NCBI GenBank assembly: GCA_046330935.1
Contig: JAXLRU010000005.1
Span: 124,001 to 188,000 of the forward strand
Origin: JAXLRU01 sp046330935
GTDB taxonomy: Bacteria; Actinomycetota; Actinomycetes; Actinomycetales; Kineosporiaceae
DNA: 64,000 nt
Direction of reading: 5' to 3'
Both the position numbers and the translations under genes were made by a program. The notes under the pieces were generated by a model. That model saw nothing but the letters and a program-made list of their open reading frames with translations. It ran no database searches and was not told the origin of the DNA. This document shows positions 16,170 through 25,359 of the stretch, piece after piece (the stretch's first letter is position 1; each line of letters starts with the position of its first letter).

Positions 16170-17491
16170 GCGAGCAGCCGCTGCGCCGCCGTCGTGACCG
16201 CCGCGCCAACACGCTCGACCAACGGGCGGAGGCTCCGGCCGGCGCCACGAGTGCCTCCGGACACGGCCACCTCCACGCCCACGGCGCTCAGGCGGGCGGT
16301 GCACCTGCCGCGCTGGTCCTGCCGCCGATGGTGCGGCGCGCCCTCGCGGCCGCCGTGGTCCTCGCCGGCCTGACCGCCGTCCTCGCCCTGGCGATGACCT
16401 GGCCGGACAGGGCGGCGGCGCAACGGCTGACGGCGGCCAACGACGCCTACGGGGACGTCGACTTCGTCGAGGGCAGCATCGTCGGGCTCCGGCTGAGCCG
16501 GTGCGAGGGCGGCACGGGGGAGGACCGACGGCCCGACGGCACGGTCGCGCCCACCGTGGACTGCGCGAAGGCGGAGGTCCGGGTGGACGGGTTGAGCGGC
16601 CCGCTCGAGATCGACGTCCCGGTGCCCGCCACCCGCGCGGGCCTCGGCGTGGGGGATCGGATCCGGCTGAGCCACTACCCGGCCACGGCGGAGCTGCCCG
16701 AGGTCTACGCCTACGCCGCCCTCGCCCGCCGCGGACCGCTGCTCGTGCTGGGCGCCGCGTTCGTCCTGGGCGTCGCCGCCCTCGCCCGGTGGCGGGGGGT
16801 GGTCTCGGTCGTCGGCCTCGCGCTCGCCTACGGGGTCGTCGGGGTGGTGGTCCTGCCCTCCCTGCAGGTGGGCCGGCACCCCGTGGTCACCACCGCCGGC
16901 GCCTGCGTGCTGGTCATGCTGTTCCTCCTGTTCGCCGTGCACGGCCTCAACGGCAAGACCGCGGCAGCCTTCCTCGGCACCGTCGCGGGGCTGGCCGTGA
17001 CGACCGTCCTCGCCGTGGGCGCCGCCGCCTACGCGGGGCTCGACGGCCTGGTGGACGAGCAGTCGGTGACGCTGAGCCGGCTCACGACCCACGGCGGCCT
17101 GCGCGACGTCGTCGTGTGCGGCCTGATCATCGGCAGCCTCGGCGTCCTCAACGACGTGACGGTGACGCAGGCCTCGGCCGTCTGGGAGCTGCGCGCCGCC
17201 TCGCCGCTTCGGGCTGGGCAGCTGTTCGTGGCAGGCATGCGCATCGGCCGCGACCACCTCTCCTCGACCGTCTACACCGTGGCCTTCGCCTACGTCGGCG
17301 CGGCGCTGCCCACCCTGCTGCTCGTCGACCTCTACGGGCGGCCCGTGGGCGATCTGCTGCAGTCCAGCGCGGTCGCCGAGGAGATCGTCGGCGTCGTCGT
17401 GGCGGGTCTCGGGCTCGCCGCGTCCATCCCGCTCACCACGCTCGTGGCCGCGCTCGCGGCGTCCGCCGCCCCCCGGCCGACGGCCGCCTAG
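16166..17491 (+). CDS. YibE/F family membrane protein
   Basis: Multi-pass protein of 441 residues in the YibE/F-like family. A His-rich cytoplasmic N-terminus (SGHGHLHAHGAQ) precedes the first helix. A soluble beta-rich domain (about residues 75-180) follows, then six to eight helices with the family segments LFAVHGLNGKTAAAFLGT and LIIGSLGVLNDVTVTQASAV. The family is widespread in Firmicutes and actinobacteria, but its substrate is not established. GTG 16166 overlaps the ABM gene stop. The histidine stretch and the nearby zinc genes hint at metal handling, but that is only a guess. Confidence 0.85.
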   Translation: MSEQPLRRRRDRRANTLDQRAEAPAGATSASGHGHLHAHGAQAGGAPAALVLPPMVRRALAAAVVLAGLTAVLALAMTWPDRAAAQRLTAANDAYGDVDFVEGSIVGLRLSRCEGGTGEDRRPDGTVAPTVDCAKAEVRVDGLSGPLEIDVPVPATRAGLGVGDRIRLSHYPATAELPEVYAYAALARRGPLLVLGAAFVLGVAALARWRGVVSVVGLALAYGVVGVVVLPSLQVGRHPVVTTAGACVLVMLFLLFAVHGLNGKTAAAFLGTVAGLAVTTVLAVGAAAYAGLDGLVDEQSVTLSRLTTHGGLRDVVVCGLIIGSLGVLNDVTVTQASAVWELRAASPLRAGQLFVAGMRIGRDHLSSTVYTVAFAYVGAALPTLLLVDLYGRPVGDLLQSSAVAEEIVGVVVAGLGLAASIPLTTLVAALAASAAPRPTAA

Positions 17492-17654
17492 CCGGGGTGC
17501 CCGCGGCAGCGTGGGCGGGCGTCCGGCCGGAATGGTGGTGGTCCGGGCGAGTAGCCTGGGCGATCGCAGCGCGGCCGCAGGCCGGTCGCGCGCCGCCCGG
17601 GCGTCCGCCCGGCGCCGTCCACCCACCGACACCCAGCCGGATGGAGTTGCCACC

Positions 17655-19049
<1,395 letters not shown>

Positions 19050-19068
19050 GGTCCTCGCCCGCACGTGC

Positions 19069-19105
19069 GAAGGCCCGCGACGGGCAGGACCGGTCGCGGG
19101 CCTTC
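19069..19105. terminator. Terminator hairpin after glyS
   Basis: A perfect 13-bp stem (GAAGGCCCGCGAC / GTCGCGGGCCTTC) with an 11-base loop starts 20 bases after the glyS stop. It lies between glyS and the oppositely oriented small gene, so it can serve both strands. Confidence 0.85.
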
Positions 19106-19124
19106 GGGCTTGAGTCGGCCGCCC

Positions 19125-19352
19125 TCAGGCGGCGTAGCGGGGAAGCGTCCAGTCGGTCGGCACGCGGCGGTCGCTGACCCACAGCTGCAGCTCGGCGCCC
19201 GTGAGGCCGAGGGTCGCCGCCGAGGCTGCGAGGTCTTCGCCCGCGCCGCGCACGGCGGTGGCCAGCGCGTTCTCCTCGAGGAGCGTGGCGTGGCGGTACG
19301 TCGCGGTGCGCCGCCCGTGGGCCTTCTGGGCCGCGGTGGTGATGATGCTCAT
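19125..19352 (-). CDS. Small protein of unknown function (75 aa)
   Basis: A 75-residue frame beginning MSIITTAAQKAHGRRTATYR with a good AAGGAG ribosome site just upstream of ATG 19352. The C-terminal half (EDLAASAATLGLTGAELQLW) could form a helix-turn-helix-like pair of helices, but no family is recognised. No signal peptide or membrane helix is seen. It has its own 349-base upstream region and ends at the bidirectional terminator behind glyS, so it looks like an independent unit. Coding status rests on the ribosome site and codon usage. Confidence 0.5.
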   Translation of the reverse strand: MSIITTAAQKAHGRRTATYRHATLLEENALATAVRGAGEDLAASAATLGLTGAELQLWVSDRRVPTDWTLPRYAA

Positions 19353-19701
19353 GGCTGTCTCCTTGTCCTGCTCGGCCCTGACGGCTCGGGTGTTCTCAGA
19401 GTCGTCGGACGCGCTCGCGCCTACCTTGACCCTTTCGGGTGCGGGCCGTGCGGGCGAGCGATCGAACCCGGGGAGAACTCTCGGCGAACAGCGGCCCCGG
19501 CGCACGGCGGCGTCGCCTCCCGTGCGCAGGAGCGACGCCGGCGCGCCCGTGATACGGCCGCCGACCGCGTCTTGGGGGACGCTCAGCGCGGGATGCGCAC
19601 GCGAACGCTCCCCGAAGCAGCGCGTGCTCGGCGCGGTGGACCGGGGCGTGTCGAGCGGGTCGCGCAGGGGCGCCACGCAGCGGCGACGACGGGAGCGAAC
19701 C
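19353..19701. other. Intergenic region without a recognised gene
   Basis: 349 bases between the small minus-strand gene and the SRPBCC gene, also minus. No frame has convincing codon usage with a start. It should hold the promoter of the small gene and the end of the SRPBCC transcript. I saw no strong hairpin or repeat. Confidence 0.4.
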
Positions 19702-20115
19702 TCAGCCGCGCGTCGTCGCCAGGCGCCGGATGTTCGCCAGGGTCTGGGCGAGGCCCTCCTGGATCGCCTCGGGCTCGTCGTGCTCGGTGTGCAGGCGGAC
19801 GTCGACGACGGACGTCGTACCGTCGCCACTGACCTCCAGCTCACCCTCGTAGTGGTGGTCCCCCTCGGCGCCCCAGCGGATCGTCCTGCTGGCCTCGTCG
19901 ACGCGGAACCAGGCCTCGCCCCGCACGGTCTGCGGGCCCTCGCCCCCGGTGGCCTCGGGGGGAAGGGACGCCTCGACCTCGACGGCCTCACCGTGGGCGG
20001 GGTGCGCCTGCTGCATCCGGTCGACGTACTTGGGCATGTTCTCGACGTCGGAGAGGAAGTCGAACAGCGCGTCCGCGCCGAGGTCGACGGTCGCGGAGTC
20101 GTGGTAGTCGCCCAT
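19702..20115 (-). CDS. SRPBCC family protein
   Basis: Protein of 137 residues with the START/Bet v1-like helix-grip pattern: an N-terminal strand and helix (DLGADALFDFLSDVENMPKY), central antiparallel strands (GEAWFRVDEASRTIRWGAEG, then YEGELEVSGDG), and a long C-terminal helix (QEGLAQTLANIRRLA). The family binds hydrophobic ligands or acts as cyclases, aromatases or stress proteins; no ligand can be inferred. ATG 20115 has GGAGG just upstream. It diverges from the ABC ATPase gene at 20282. Confidence 0.75.
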   Translation of the reverse strand: MGDYHDSATVDLGADALFDFLSDVENMPKYVDRMQQAHPAHGEAVEVEASLPPEATGGEGPQTVRGEAWFRVDEASRTIRWGAEGDHHYEGELEVSGDGTTSVVDVRLHTEHDEPEAIQEGLAQTLANIRRLATTRG

Positions 20116-20281
20116 GGGAGCCTCCTGTCGCGGCGGCGGCACCGGTGCCACCACATCCGCCTCCCAGGCTCGCCCGCCCTGGCGGCCCGGGCGCGTCGAG
20201 ACGGCACCCGTGACATCTGTCAGGGGCGGATCGTGACGACCTGCACGGGGACGGGCGGCCCGCTCACGGGAGCGTGGAGCC

Positions 20282-21262
20282 ATGACGACGACGACCGGCG
20301 CCCCGGCGCTGCAGCTGCACGAGGTGACCAAGAGGTTCGGCGACGTCCTCGCCGTCGACGGCCTCGAGCTCACCGTCACCGCGGGAGAGGTGGTGGCGGT
20401 GCTCGGGCCCAACGGCGCGGGCAAGACCACGACCCTCGACATGGTGCTCGGGCTCGCCAGGCCGACCTCCGGCACCGTCCGCGCCTTCGGCCTGGACCCC
20501 ACCCGCGCCGTCGCCGCCGGGCGGGTCGCCGCGGTGCTGCAGTCCGGGGGGCTGCTGCGCGACCTGACCGTCGGCGAGACGGTCCGGCTGACCGCGAGCT
20601 TCCTGCGCTCCCACCGGCCGGTGGCCGAGGTGCTGGAGCGGGCGGGCATCGCCGACCTCGCCCCACGCCGCGTCGGCACCTGCTCGGGCGGCCAGCAGCA
20701 GCGCGTGCGCTTCGCCCTCGCCCTGCTGCCCGACCCCGACCTGCTGATCCTCGACGAGCCGACCACGGGCATGGACGTCGCGGGCCGCCGCGACTTCTGG
20801 ACGGCGATGCGGCAGGACGCGCAGCGCGGCCGCACCGTGGTGTTCGCGACCCACTACCTCGACGAGGCCGACGCCTACGCCGACCGGATCGTCCTCGTGC
20901 GGGCCGGGCGCGTCGTCGCCGACGGCACGCCCGCCCAGATCAAGAACCTGGCTTCGGGTCGCGTGGTCAGCGCGACGTGGCCCGCGCCCGCCGAAGGGGA
21001 GCCCGGGGAGCTGGCGCTGCTCGCCGCGCCGCACGTGCGCGGCGTGGAACGGCGCGGCGACACGGTGCTCGTCACGACCACGGACTCCGACGCGGTGGCG
21101 AGGTACCTGCTCACCGCCACCCCCGCGTGCGACCTGGAGATCACCTCCCACCACCTCGAGGACGCCGTCCTCAGCCTTCTCGACGGCGCCGCGCCTCCCC
21201 TTCCCCTGGACGCCGAGACCGGCGGATCCCGCACCGACGAGCTCGTGAGGAGCACCCGATGA
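20282..21262 (+). CDS. ABC transporter ATP-binding protein (drug/ABC-2 exporter type)
   Basis: ATPase of 326 residues of the DrrA/NodI-like class that pairs with ABC-2 permeases. Walker A GPNGAGKTT, signature CSGGQQQRVRFALAL, Walker B LLILDEPTTGMD and switch region VVFATHYLDEADAYAD are intact. The final 70 residues are the class C-terminal extension. The next frame, the permease, starts in the stop codon (ATGA) but is truncated, so this ATPase has lost its local partner. It may now be non-functional or work with another permease. Confidence 0.93.
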   Translation: MTTTTGAPALQLHEVTKRFGDVLAVDGLELTVTAGEVVAVLGPNGAGKTTTLDMVLGLARPTSGTVRAFGLDPTRAVAAGRVAAVLQSGGLLRDLTVGETVRLTASFLRSHRPVAEVLERAGIADLAPRRVGTCSGGQQQRVRFALALLPDPDLLILDEPTTGMDVAGRRDFWTAMRQDAQRGRTVVFATHYLDEADAYADRIVLVRAGRVVADGTPAQIKNLASGRVVSATWPAPAEGEPGELALLAAPHVRGVERRGDTVLVTTTDSDAVARYLLTATPACDLEITSHHLEDAVLSLLDGAAPPLPLDAETGGSRTDELVRSTR

Positions 21263-21672
21263 GCACCCCCACCCCCGTGGTCCCGACCGGCCCCACCGTC
21301 GGCGTGCGCGCGGCGTCTCCGCCCGGACTGGGCGGCCTGACCTCCACGTTCCTCGCGATCGAGATCCGTCGCCTGCTGCGCAACCGCCGGATGGTGATCT
21401 TCTCGTTCGTGATGCCCGCCGGGTTCTACCTGCTCTTCGGCAAGGGCCGCCAGGATGCAGGCGACCCGGCGGCCGCCCGGTACGCCCTGGTCAGCCTCGC
21501 CCTCTACGCGGCCATGCTCACCTCGACGGCTGCGGGCGCCACCGTGTCCGTGGAGCGCGCGCAGGGGTGGAGCCGGCGGGCACGGGTTGTCGGGGTTGCG
21601 GGAGCGGGCGGAGGCGGCGGGTGCGGTGCTGCGCGTCGGGCGGGGGCGCGGGCGGGTTCGACGTGCGGGTGA
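21259..21672 (+). pseudogene. Truncated ABC-2 permease, fused to kinase remnant
   Basis: Starts like an ABC-2 exporter permease: a cytoplasmic tail, LTSTFLAIEIRRLLRNRRM, a first helix (VIFSFVMPAGFYLLFG), a second helix, and the conserved VSVERAQGWSR. Homology stops there, near base 21579. The remaining residues are Arg/Gly/Ala-rich and correspond to a kinase tail read in the wrong frame. At least four of the usual six helices are missing. The junction at about 21568-21580 is a deletion removing most of the permease and most of the next gene. An assembly artefact is possible. Confidence 0.8.
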
Positions 21673-21680
21673 CGTGGTGA
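21569..21680 (+). pseudogene. C-terminal remnant of a NarL-partner histidine kinase
   Basis: Only the end of the HATPase domain survives. In one frame the sequence encodes GGHGLSGLRERAEAAGAVL, the G2-box region of DesK/LiaS-type kinases. Near 21640-21655 the natural ending (GGFDVRVTW, stop at 21678-21680) moves to another frame, so a one-base frameshift has also occurred. The stop still overlaps the regulator start (GTGA), showing the ancestral kinase-regulator coupling. No phosphoacceptor domain or N-box remains. Confidence 0.75.
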
Positions 21681-22297
21681 GCGGGCGCGTGCGGCTGCTG
21701 CTGGCCGACGACCAGGCCCTCGTGCGCGGCGCGCTCGCCACCCTGCTGTCGCTGGAACCCGACCTCGAGGTCGTCGCCGAGGTCGGGCGGGGGGACGAGG
21801 TGGTCGCGGCGGCCACGCAGGCGGGCGTCGACGTCGCCCTGCTCGACGTCGAGATGCCCGGCATGGACGGCATCGCCGCGACCCGTGCGCTGCTCGCCGC
21901 GATGCCGGCGGTGAAGGTTCTGGTGGTGACCACCTTCGGCCGCCCCGGCTTCCTGCGCCGGGCCTTGGAGGCGGGCGCGAGCGGCTTCGTCGTGAAGGAC
22001 ACCCCCGCACGGCAGCTCGCCGACGCCGTCCGGCGGGTGCACGCCGGCCTGCGCGTCGTCGACCCGGCGCTGGCAGCCGAGAGCCTCGCCTCGGGTGCGA
22101 GCCCGCTCACCGAGCGGGAGGCCGACGTCCTGCGCGCCGCGCGGGACGGCGGCACCGTCGCCGACGTCGCGAGGGCGGTGCACCTGTCGGAGGGCACGGT
22201 CCGCAACCACCTGTCCTCGGCGATCGGCAAGACGGGGGCGCGCACCCGCGCCGAGGCGGTCCGGCTGGCCGAGGACGCGGGTTGGCTGCTGGGGTGA
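21677..22297 (+). CDS. NarL/LuxR-type response regulator, now without its kinase
   Basis: Response regulator of 206 residues. The receiver domain has the acidic pair (LLLADDQALVRG), the phosphoacceptor Asp (LLDVEMPGMDG), the conserved Thr (VLVVTTFG) and Lys (FVVKDTPARQL). A LuxR helix-turn-helix follows (LTEREADVLRAARDGG and VHLSEGTVRNHLSSAIGKTG). GTG 21677 overlaps the ancient kinase stop. Similar regulators (DesR-like) control an adjacent ABC exporter, but here both kinase and permease are broken. The regulator is intact, so it may be an orphan or await loss. Confidence 0.9.
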   Translation: MSGRVRLLLADDQALVRGALATLLSLEPDLEVVAEVGRGDEVVAAATQAGVDVALLDVEMPGMDGIAATRALLAAMPAVKVLVVTTFGRPGFLRRALEAGASGFVVKDTPARQLADAVRRVHAGLRVVDPALAAESLASGASPLTEREADVLRAARDGGTVADVARAVHLSEGTVRNHLSSAIGKTGARTRAEAVRLAEDAGWLLG

Positions 22298-22324
22298 GGG
22301 GGTGTTGCCTCCACGACCCGCGCG

Positions 22325-22342
22325 TGTACGTGCTCATGTACA
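22325..22342 (+). promoter_or_regulatory. YefM-type operator
   Basis: Two hexamers, TGTACG (22325-22330) and TGTACA (22337-22342), are spaced 12 bases centre to centre inside an imperfect palindrome GTACgTGctCAtGTAC (22326-22341). TGTACA cores at this spacing are what I recall for E. coli YefM-YoeB operators. The site covers the antitoxin start, fitting autorepression. Confidence 0.6.
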
Positions 22343-22629
22343 TGACCGAAGTCGTCTCGGCCGCCGAACTTCGCGCCAACCTCAAGCGGCACCTGGACAA
22401 CGTCACGTCGACTCACGAACGCGTCGTCGTCGCTCGTCAGGGCAAGCCGTCGGCGGTGCTCATTTCCCAGGACGACCTCGAGTCGCTCGAGGAGACCGTG
22501 TCCGTGCTCAGTGATCCTGCCGCCATGGCCGACCTGTCCGGCGCCCAGGACGAGGTCGACCGGGGTGAGGTCTACTCGGCCGACGCCGTCCGGGAGGAGA
22601 TGCGCGCCGAAGGTCGGCTCGCGCGGTGA
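22342..22629 (+). CDS. Type II antitoxin, Phd/YefM family
   Basis: DNA-binding antitoxin of about 95 residues. The N-terminal Phd/YefM fold is recognisable: VVSAAELRANLKRHLDNV, then ERVVVARQGKPSAVLISQDD and LESLEETVSVLSDP, with an acidic C-terminal toxin-binding tail. ATG 22342 is used; ATG 22336 in the same frame is possible and lies in the operator. Its stop overlaps the toxin start by four bases (GTGA). It should neutralise the RelE-type partner and repress the operon through the TGTACA operator. Confidence 0.88.
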   Translation: MTEVVSAAELRANLKRHLDNVTSTHERVVVARQGKPSAVLISQDDLESLEETVSVLSDPAAMADLSGAQDEVDRGEVYSADAVREEMRAEGRLAR

Positions 22630-22892
22630 GCTTCGAGGTCGTCCTCTCCCGCACGGCGCGACGAGCGCTGACGGAGACGCTGCCCCATGCCGTGGCGGCC
22701 TCGGCATGGGAGTTCATCGACGGACCGCTTCACGAGAACCCGCGACGCGTGGGCAAGCCGCTGGCCGGGCAACTGGCGGGTCGCTGGTCCGCGCGCCGTG
22801 GCACCTCCCGCATCCTCTCCTCGATCGACGGTGGTCGCCTGACGGTGCTGGTCCTGGACGTGAGGCGTCGCGCGGACGCCCACCGCACCTGA
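22626..22892 (+). CDS. RelE/ParE-family toxin with substituted tyrosines
   Basis: Protein of 88 residues. The first half is a normal RelE-family sequence (VLSRTARRALTETLP, then GPLHENPRRVGKPLAGQLAG and WSARRGT). In the last third the family pattern 'YRvlY...HRrdvY' reads SRILSSID and VRRRADAHRT. Three positions normally Tyr are Ser, Ser and His, each one base from a TAC codon (TCC, TCC, CAC). The C-terminal Tyr is catalytic in RelE mRNA interferases, so this toxin may be weak or inactive. Start and coupling to the antitoxin are clear. Confidence 0.82.
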   Translation: MSFEVVLSRTARRALTETLPHAVAASAWEFIDGPLHENPRRVGKPLAGQLAGRWSARRGTSRILSSIDGGRLTVLVLDVRRRADAHRT

Positions 22893-22929
22893 GGACGGCG
22901 GCACACACCGCAGCGAGCGCTGCCACACA

Positions 22930-24105
22930 ATGGACGGCGTGACCCTGCGCATCGGACCCCACGTCGTGCCCACCCCCGTGGTGCTGGCACCGATGGCGGG
23001 CATCACCAACCAGGCGTTCCGCCGGCTGTGCCGCGAGCAGATGGCCTCGGCGGGCGGCAAGGGCGTGTTCGTCAGCGAGATGGTCACCTCCCGCGCGTTG
23101 CTGGAGCGCAACGCCGAGTCCATGCGGCTGATCCAGCACGACCCCGACGAGGACCCGCGCAGCGTCCAGCTCTACGGCGTCGACCCGGGCGTCGTGGGCG
23201 CGGCGGTGCGGATGCTCGTGGAGGAGGGCCGGGCCGACCACATCGACCTCAACTTCGGCTGCCCCGTCCCCAAGGTCACCCGCAAGGGCGGCGGGTCGGC
23301 ACTGCCGTGGAAGACGGGCCTGTTCGCGGCCGTCGTGGGTGCCGCCGTCCGCCATGCCGCTCCCGCCGGCGTGCCCGTGACCGTGAAGATGCGCAAGGGC
23401 ATCGACCCCGACCACCTCACCTACCTGGAGGCGGGCAGGATCGCCGAGGCGCAGGGGGCGGCGGCGGTCGCGCTGCACGCCCGCACGGCCATGGAGTACT
23501 ACGGCGGGACGGCCGACTGGTCGGCGATCGCGCGGCTCAAGGAGGTCGTCACCGGCGTGCCCGTGCTGGGCAACGGCGACGTCTGGACGGCCGAGGACGC
23601 GGTGCGGATGATGCGCGAGACGGGCTGCGACGGCGTCGTGGTCGGCCGCGGCTGCCTGGGGCGGCCGTGGCTGTTCGCCGACCTCGCCGCGGCGATGGCC
23701 GGCAGTGACGCCCGGGTCCACCCCACCCTCGAGGAGGTGCTGGCCGTCATGCGCCGCCACCTCGTCGTCCTCGTCGAGCACTTCTCCGAGCAGTACGACG
23801 ACGCCGAGCGCCGCGGCTGCCGCGACATCCGCAAGCACGTCGCCTGGTACCTCAAGGGCTACGCCGTCGGGCACGACCTGCGCTCCCGCCTCGCCCTGGT
23901 GGAGTCGATCGAGGAGTTCGACGAGCTCGTCGCGGGCGCGGACGGGGACCAGCCCTACCCGGGGGAGGTCGCCGAGGGGCCGCGCGGGCGGACCAGTTCG
24001 GCGCGCGGGGTGAGCCTGCCCGACGGGTGGCTGCGCTCGCGGGACCTGGACGACGCCGAGCTGGCCGGCGTGGGACAGGCGGAACTGTCGGTCTCGGGCG
24101 GTTGA
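22930..24105 (+). CDS. dusB: tRNA-dihydrouridine synthase (DusB-like)
   Basis: FMN-dependent enzyme reducing uridines in the tRNA D-loop, 391 residues. The TIM barrel opens with VVLAPMAGITNQAFRRLC. The substrate/flavin block is IDLNFGCPVPKVTRKGGG, whose Cys is the catalytic acid, followed by TVKMRKGID, ALHARTAMEYYGG and GNGDVW. A C-terminal helical domain binds tRNA. ATG 22930 is the listed start, but GTG 22939 is a good alternative because CACAAT (22926-22931) could be a -10 box giving a leaderless transcript. dgt follows 10 bases downstream, a conserved actinobacterial pairing. Confidence 0.94.
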   Translation: MDGVTLRIGPHVVPTPVVLAPMAGITNQAFRRLCREQMASAGGKGVFVSEMVTSRALLERNAESMRLIQHDPDEDPRSVQLYGVDPGVVGAAVRMLVEEGRADHIDLNFGCPVPKVTRKGGGSALPWKTGLFAAVVGAAVRHAAPAGVPVTVKMRKGIDPDHLTYLEAGRIAEAQGAAAVALHARTAMEYYGGTADWSAIARLKEVVTGVPVLGNGDVWTAEDAVRMMRETGCDGVVVGRGCLGRPWLFADLAAAMAGSDARVHPTLEEVLAVMRRHLVVLVEHFSEQYDDAERRGCRDIRKHVAWYLKGYAVGHDLRSRLALVESIEEFDELVAGADGDQPYPGEVAEGPRGRTSSARGVSLPDGWLRSRDLDDAELAGVGQAELSVSGG

Positions 24106-24114
24106 ATCGCGACG

Positions 24115-25359
24115 ATGACGTACTCCGACGGCGACCGCGCGCGCTGGGTGCCCGAGCCCCCCAAGGATCCGGGTCGGGGCGAGTTCGCCCGCGACCGGGC
24201 CCGGGTGCTGCACTCCTCCGCGCTGCGCCGCCTCGCCGCGAAGACGCAGGTGGTGGGCCCCGGAAGCGACGACTTCACCCGCACCAGGCTGACCCACAGC
24301 CTCGAGGTCGCCCAGATCGGTCGTGAGCTGGGTGCCGCGCTGGGCTGCGACCCCGACGTCGTCGACACCGCCTGCCTCTCCCACGACCTCGGCCACCCCC
24401 CGTTCGGCCACAACGGCGAGACCGCCCTCGACGACCTCGCCGCCGACATCGGCGGGTTCGAGGGCAACGCCCAGACCCTGCGCGTCCTCACCCGGCTCGA
24501 ACCCAAGATCGTCGACCCGCGCACGGGTCGCGGGGTGGGGGTCAACCTCACCCGCGCGAGCCTCGACGCCGTCGCGAAGTACCCGTGGCGGCGCGGGCAG
24601 GGCCCGCCGCACACCTCGCCGGCCAAGTACGGCGTGTACGCCGACGACGCCGAGGTGTTCGCCTGGTTGCGGCACGACCCCGACGCCGCGGGGGCGCGGC
24701 GGTGCCTGGAGGCGCAGGTGATGGACGTCGCCGACGACATCGCCTACAGCGTCCACGACGTCGAGGACGCGGTCGTCGCCGGATCCGTCGACCTCGGCTG
24801 GCTGGACTCGCCCGAGGTCCGCGGCCGCGTCGCCGGGCGCGCGCGCAGCTGGTACGACGCGGGGATCACCGACGCCGACGTCGAGGCCACGGTGCTGCGC
24901 CTGTCGACGCTGCCCACCTGGGTGGCCGGATTCGACGGCAGCCTCCGCGCGCTCGCGGCCCTGAAGAACCACACCAGCCAGCTGATCGGACGATTCACTC
25001 GGGCCACGCAGGTCGCCATGCGGGACCGTTACGGGCCCGGCCCGCTCGCCCGCTATCGGGCCGATCTGGTCGTCCCCGAGGCCACGCGCGCCGAGATCGT
25101 CGTGCTCAAGGCTGTGGCCGCCGAGTTCGTCATGTCCGCGGCGGCCCGTCGCCCCGAGTACGAGCGCCAGCGCGAGGTCCTCGTCGACCTCGTGGGTCTG
25201 CTCACCAAGCACGCCCCCGAAGGGCTCGACCCGATGTTCGCGGACCTGTGGGCGCACGCCCCCGACGACGGCGCGCGGCTGCGGGTCGTCGTCGACCAGG
25301 TCGCCTCCCTCACCGACGCCAGTGCGGTGCTCCGGCGGGCCAGGCTGCTCACGGCGTGA
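24115..25359 (+). CDS. dgt: Deoxyguanosinetriphosphate triphosphohydrolase-like protein
   Basis: HD-domain dNTP triphosphohydrolase of 414 residues, removing tripolyphosphate from dNTPs to balance pools. Metal ligands are visible: RLTHSLEVAQIGRE (His), LSHDLGHPPFGHNGE (His-Asp) and QVMDVADDIAYSVHDVED (distal Asp). The N-terminal segment SSALRRLAAKTQVVG is the family nucleotide-contact block. It lies between dusB and dnaG in the conserved dusB-dgt-(...)-dnaG neighbourhood. Its 3' end overlaps the convergent WYL regulator gene by 11 bases. Confidence 0.94.
   Translation: MTYSDGDRARWVPEPPKDPGRGEFARDRARVLHSSALRRLAAKTQVVGPGSDDFTRTRLTHSLEVAQIGRELGAALGCDPDVVDTACLSHDLGHPPFGHNGETALDDLAADIGGFEGNAQTLRVLTRLEPKIVDPRTGRGVGVNLTRASLDAVAKYPWRRGQGPPHTSPAKYGVYADDAEVFAWLRHDPDAAGARRCLEAQVMDVADDIAYSVHDVEDAVVAGSVDLGWLDSPEVRGRVAGRARSWYDAGITDADVEATVLRLSTLPTWVAGFDGSLRALAALKNHTSQLIGRFTRATQVAMRDRYGPGPLARYRADLVVPEATRAEIVVLKAVAAEFVMSAAARRPEYERQREVLVDLVGLLTKHAPEGLDPMFADLWAHAPDDGARLRVVVDQVASLTDASAVLRRARLLTA

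Noticed and set aside
19201..21672. Plus-strand frame of 823 codons before and through the ABC genes
   Set aside because: Reads through antisense and out-of-frame regions; only the permease remnant from 21259 is meaningful.
20282..22892. Integrated mobile element or prophage remnant around the ABC/toxin patch
   Set aside because: No transposase, integrase, terminal repeats or compositional change; a local deletion explains the broken genes.
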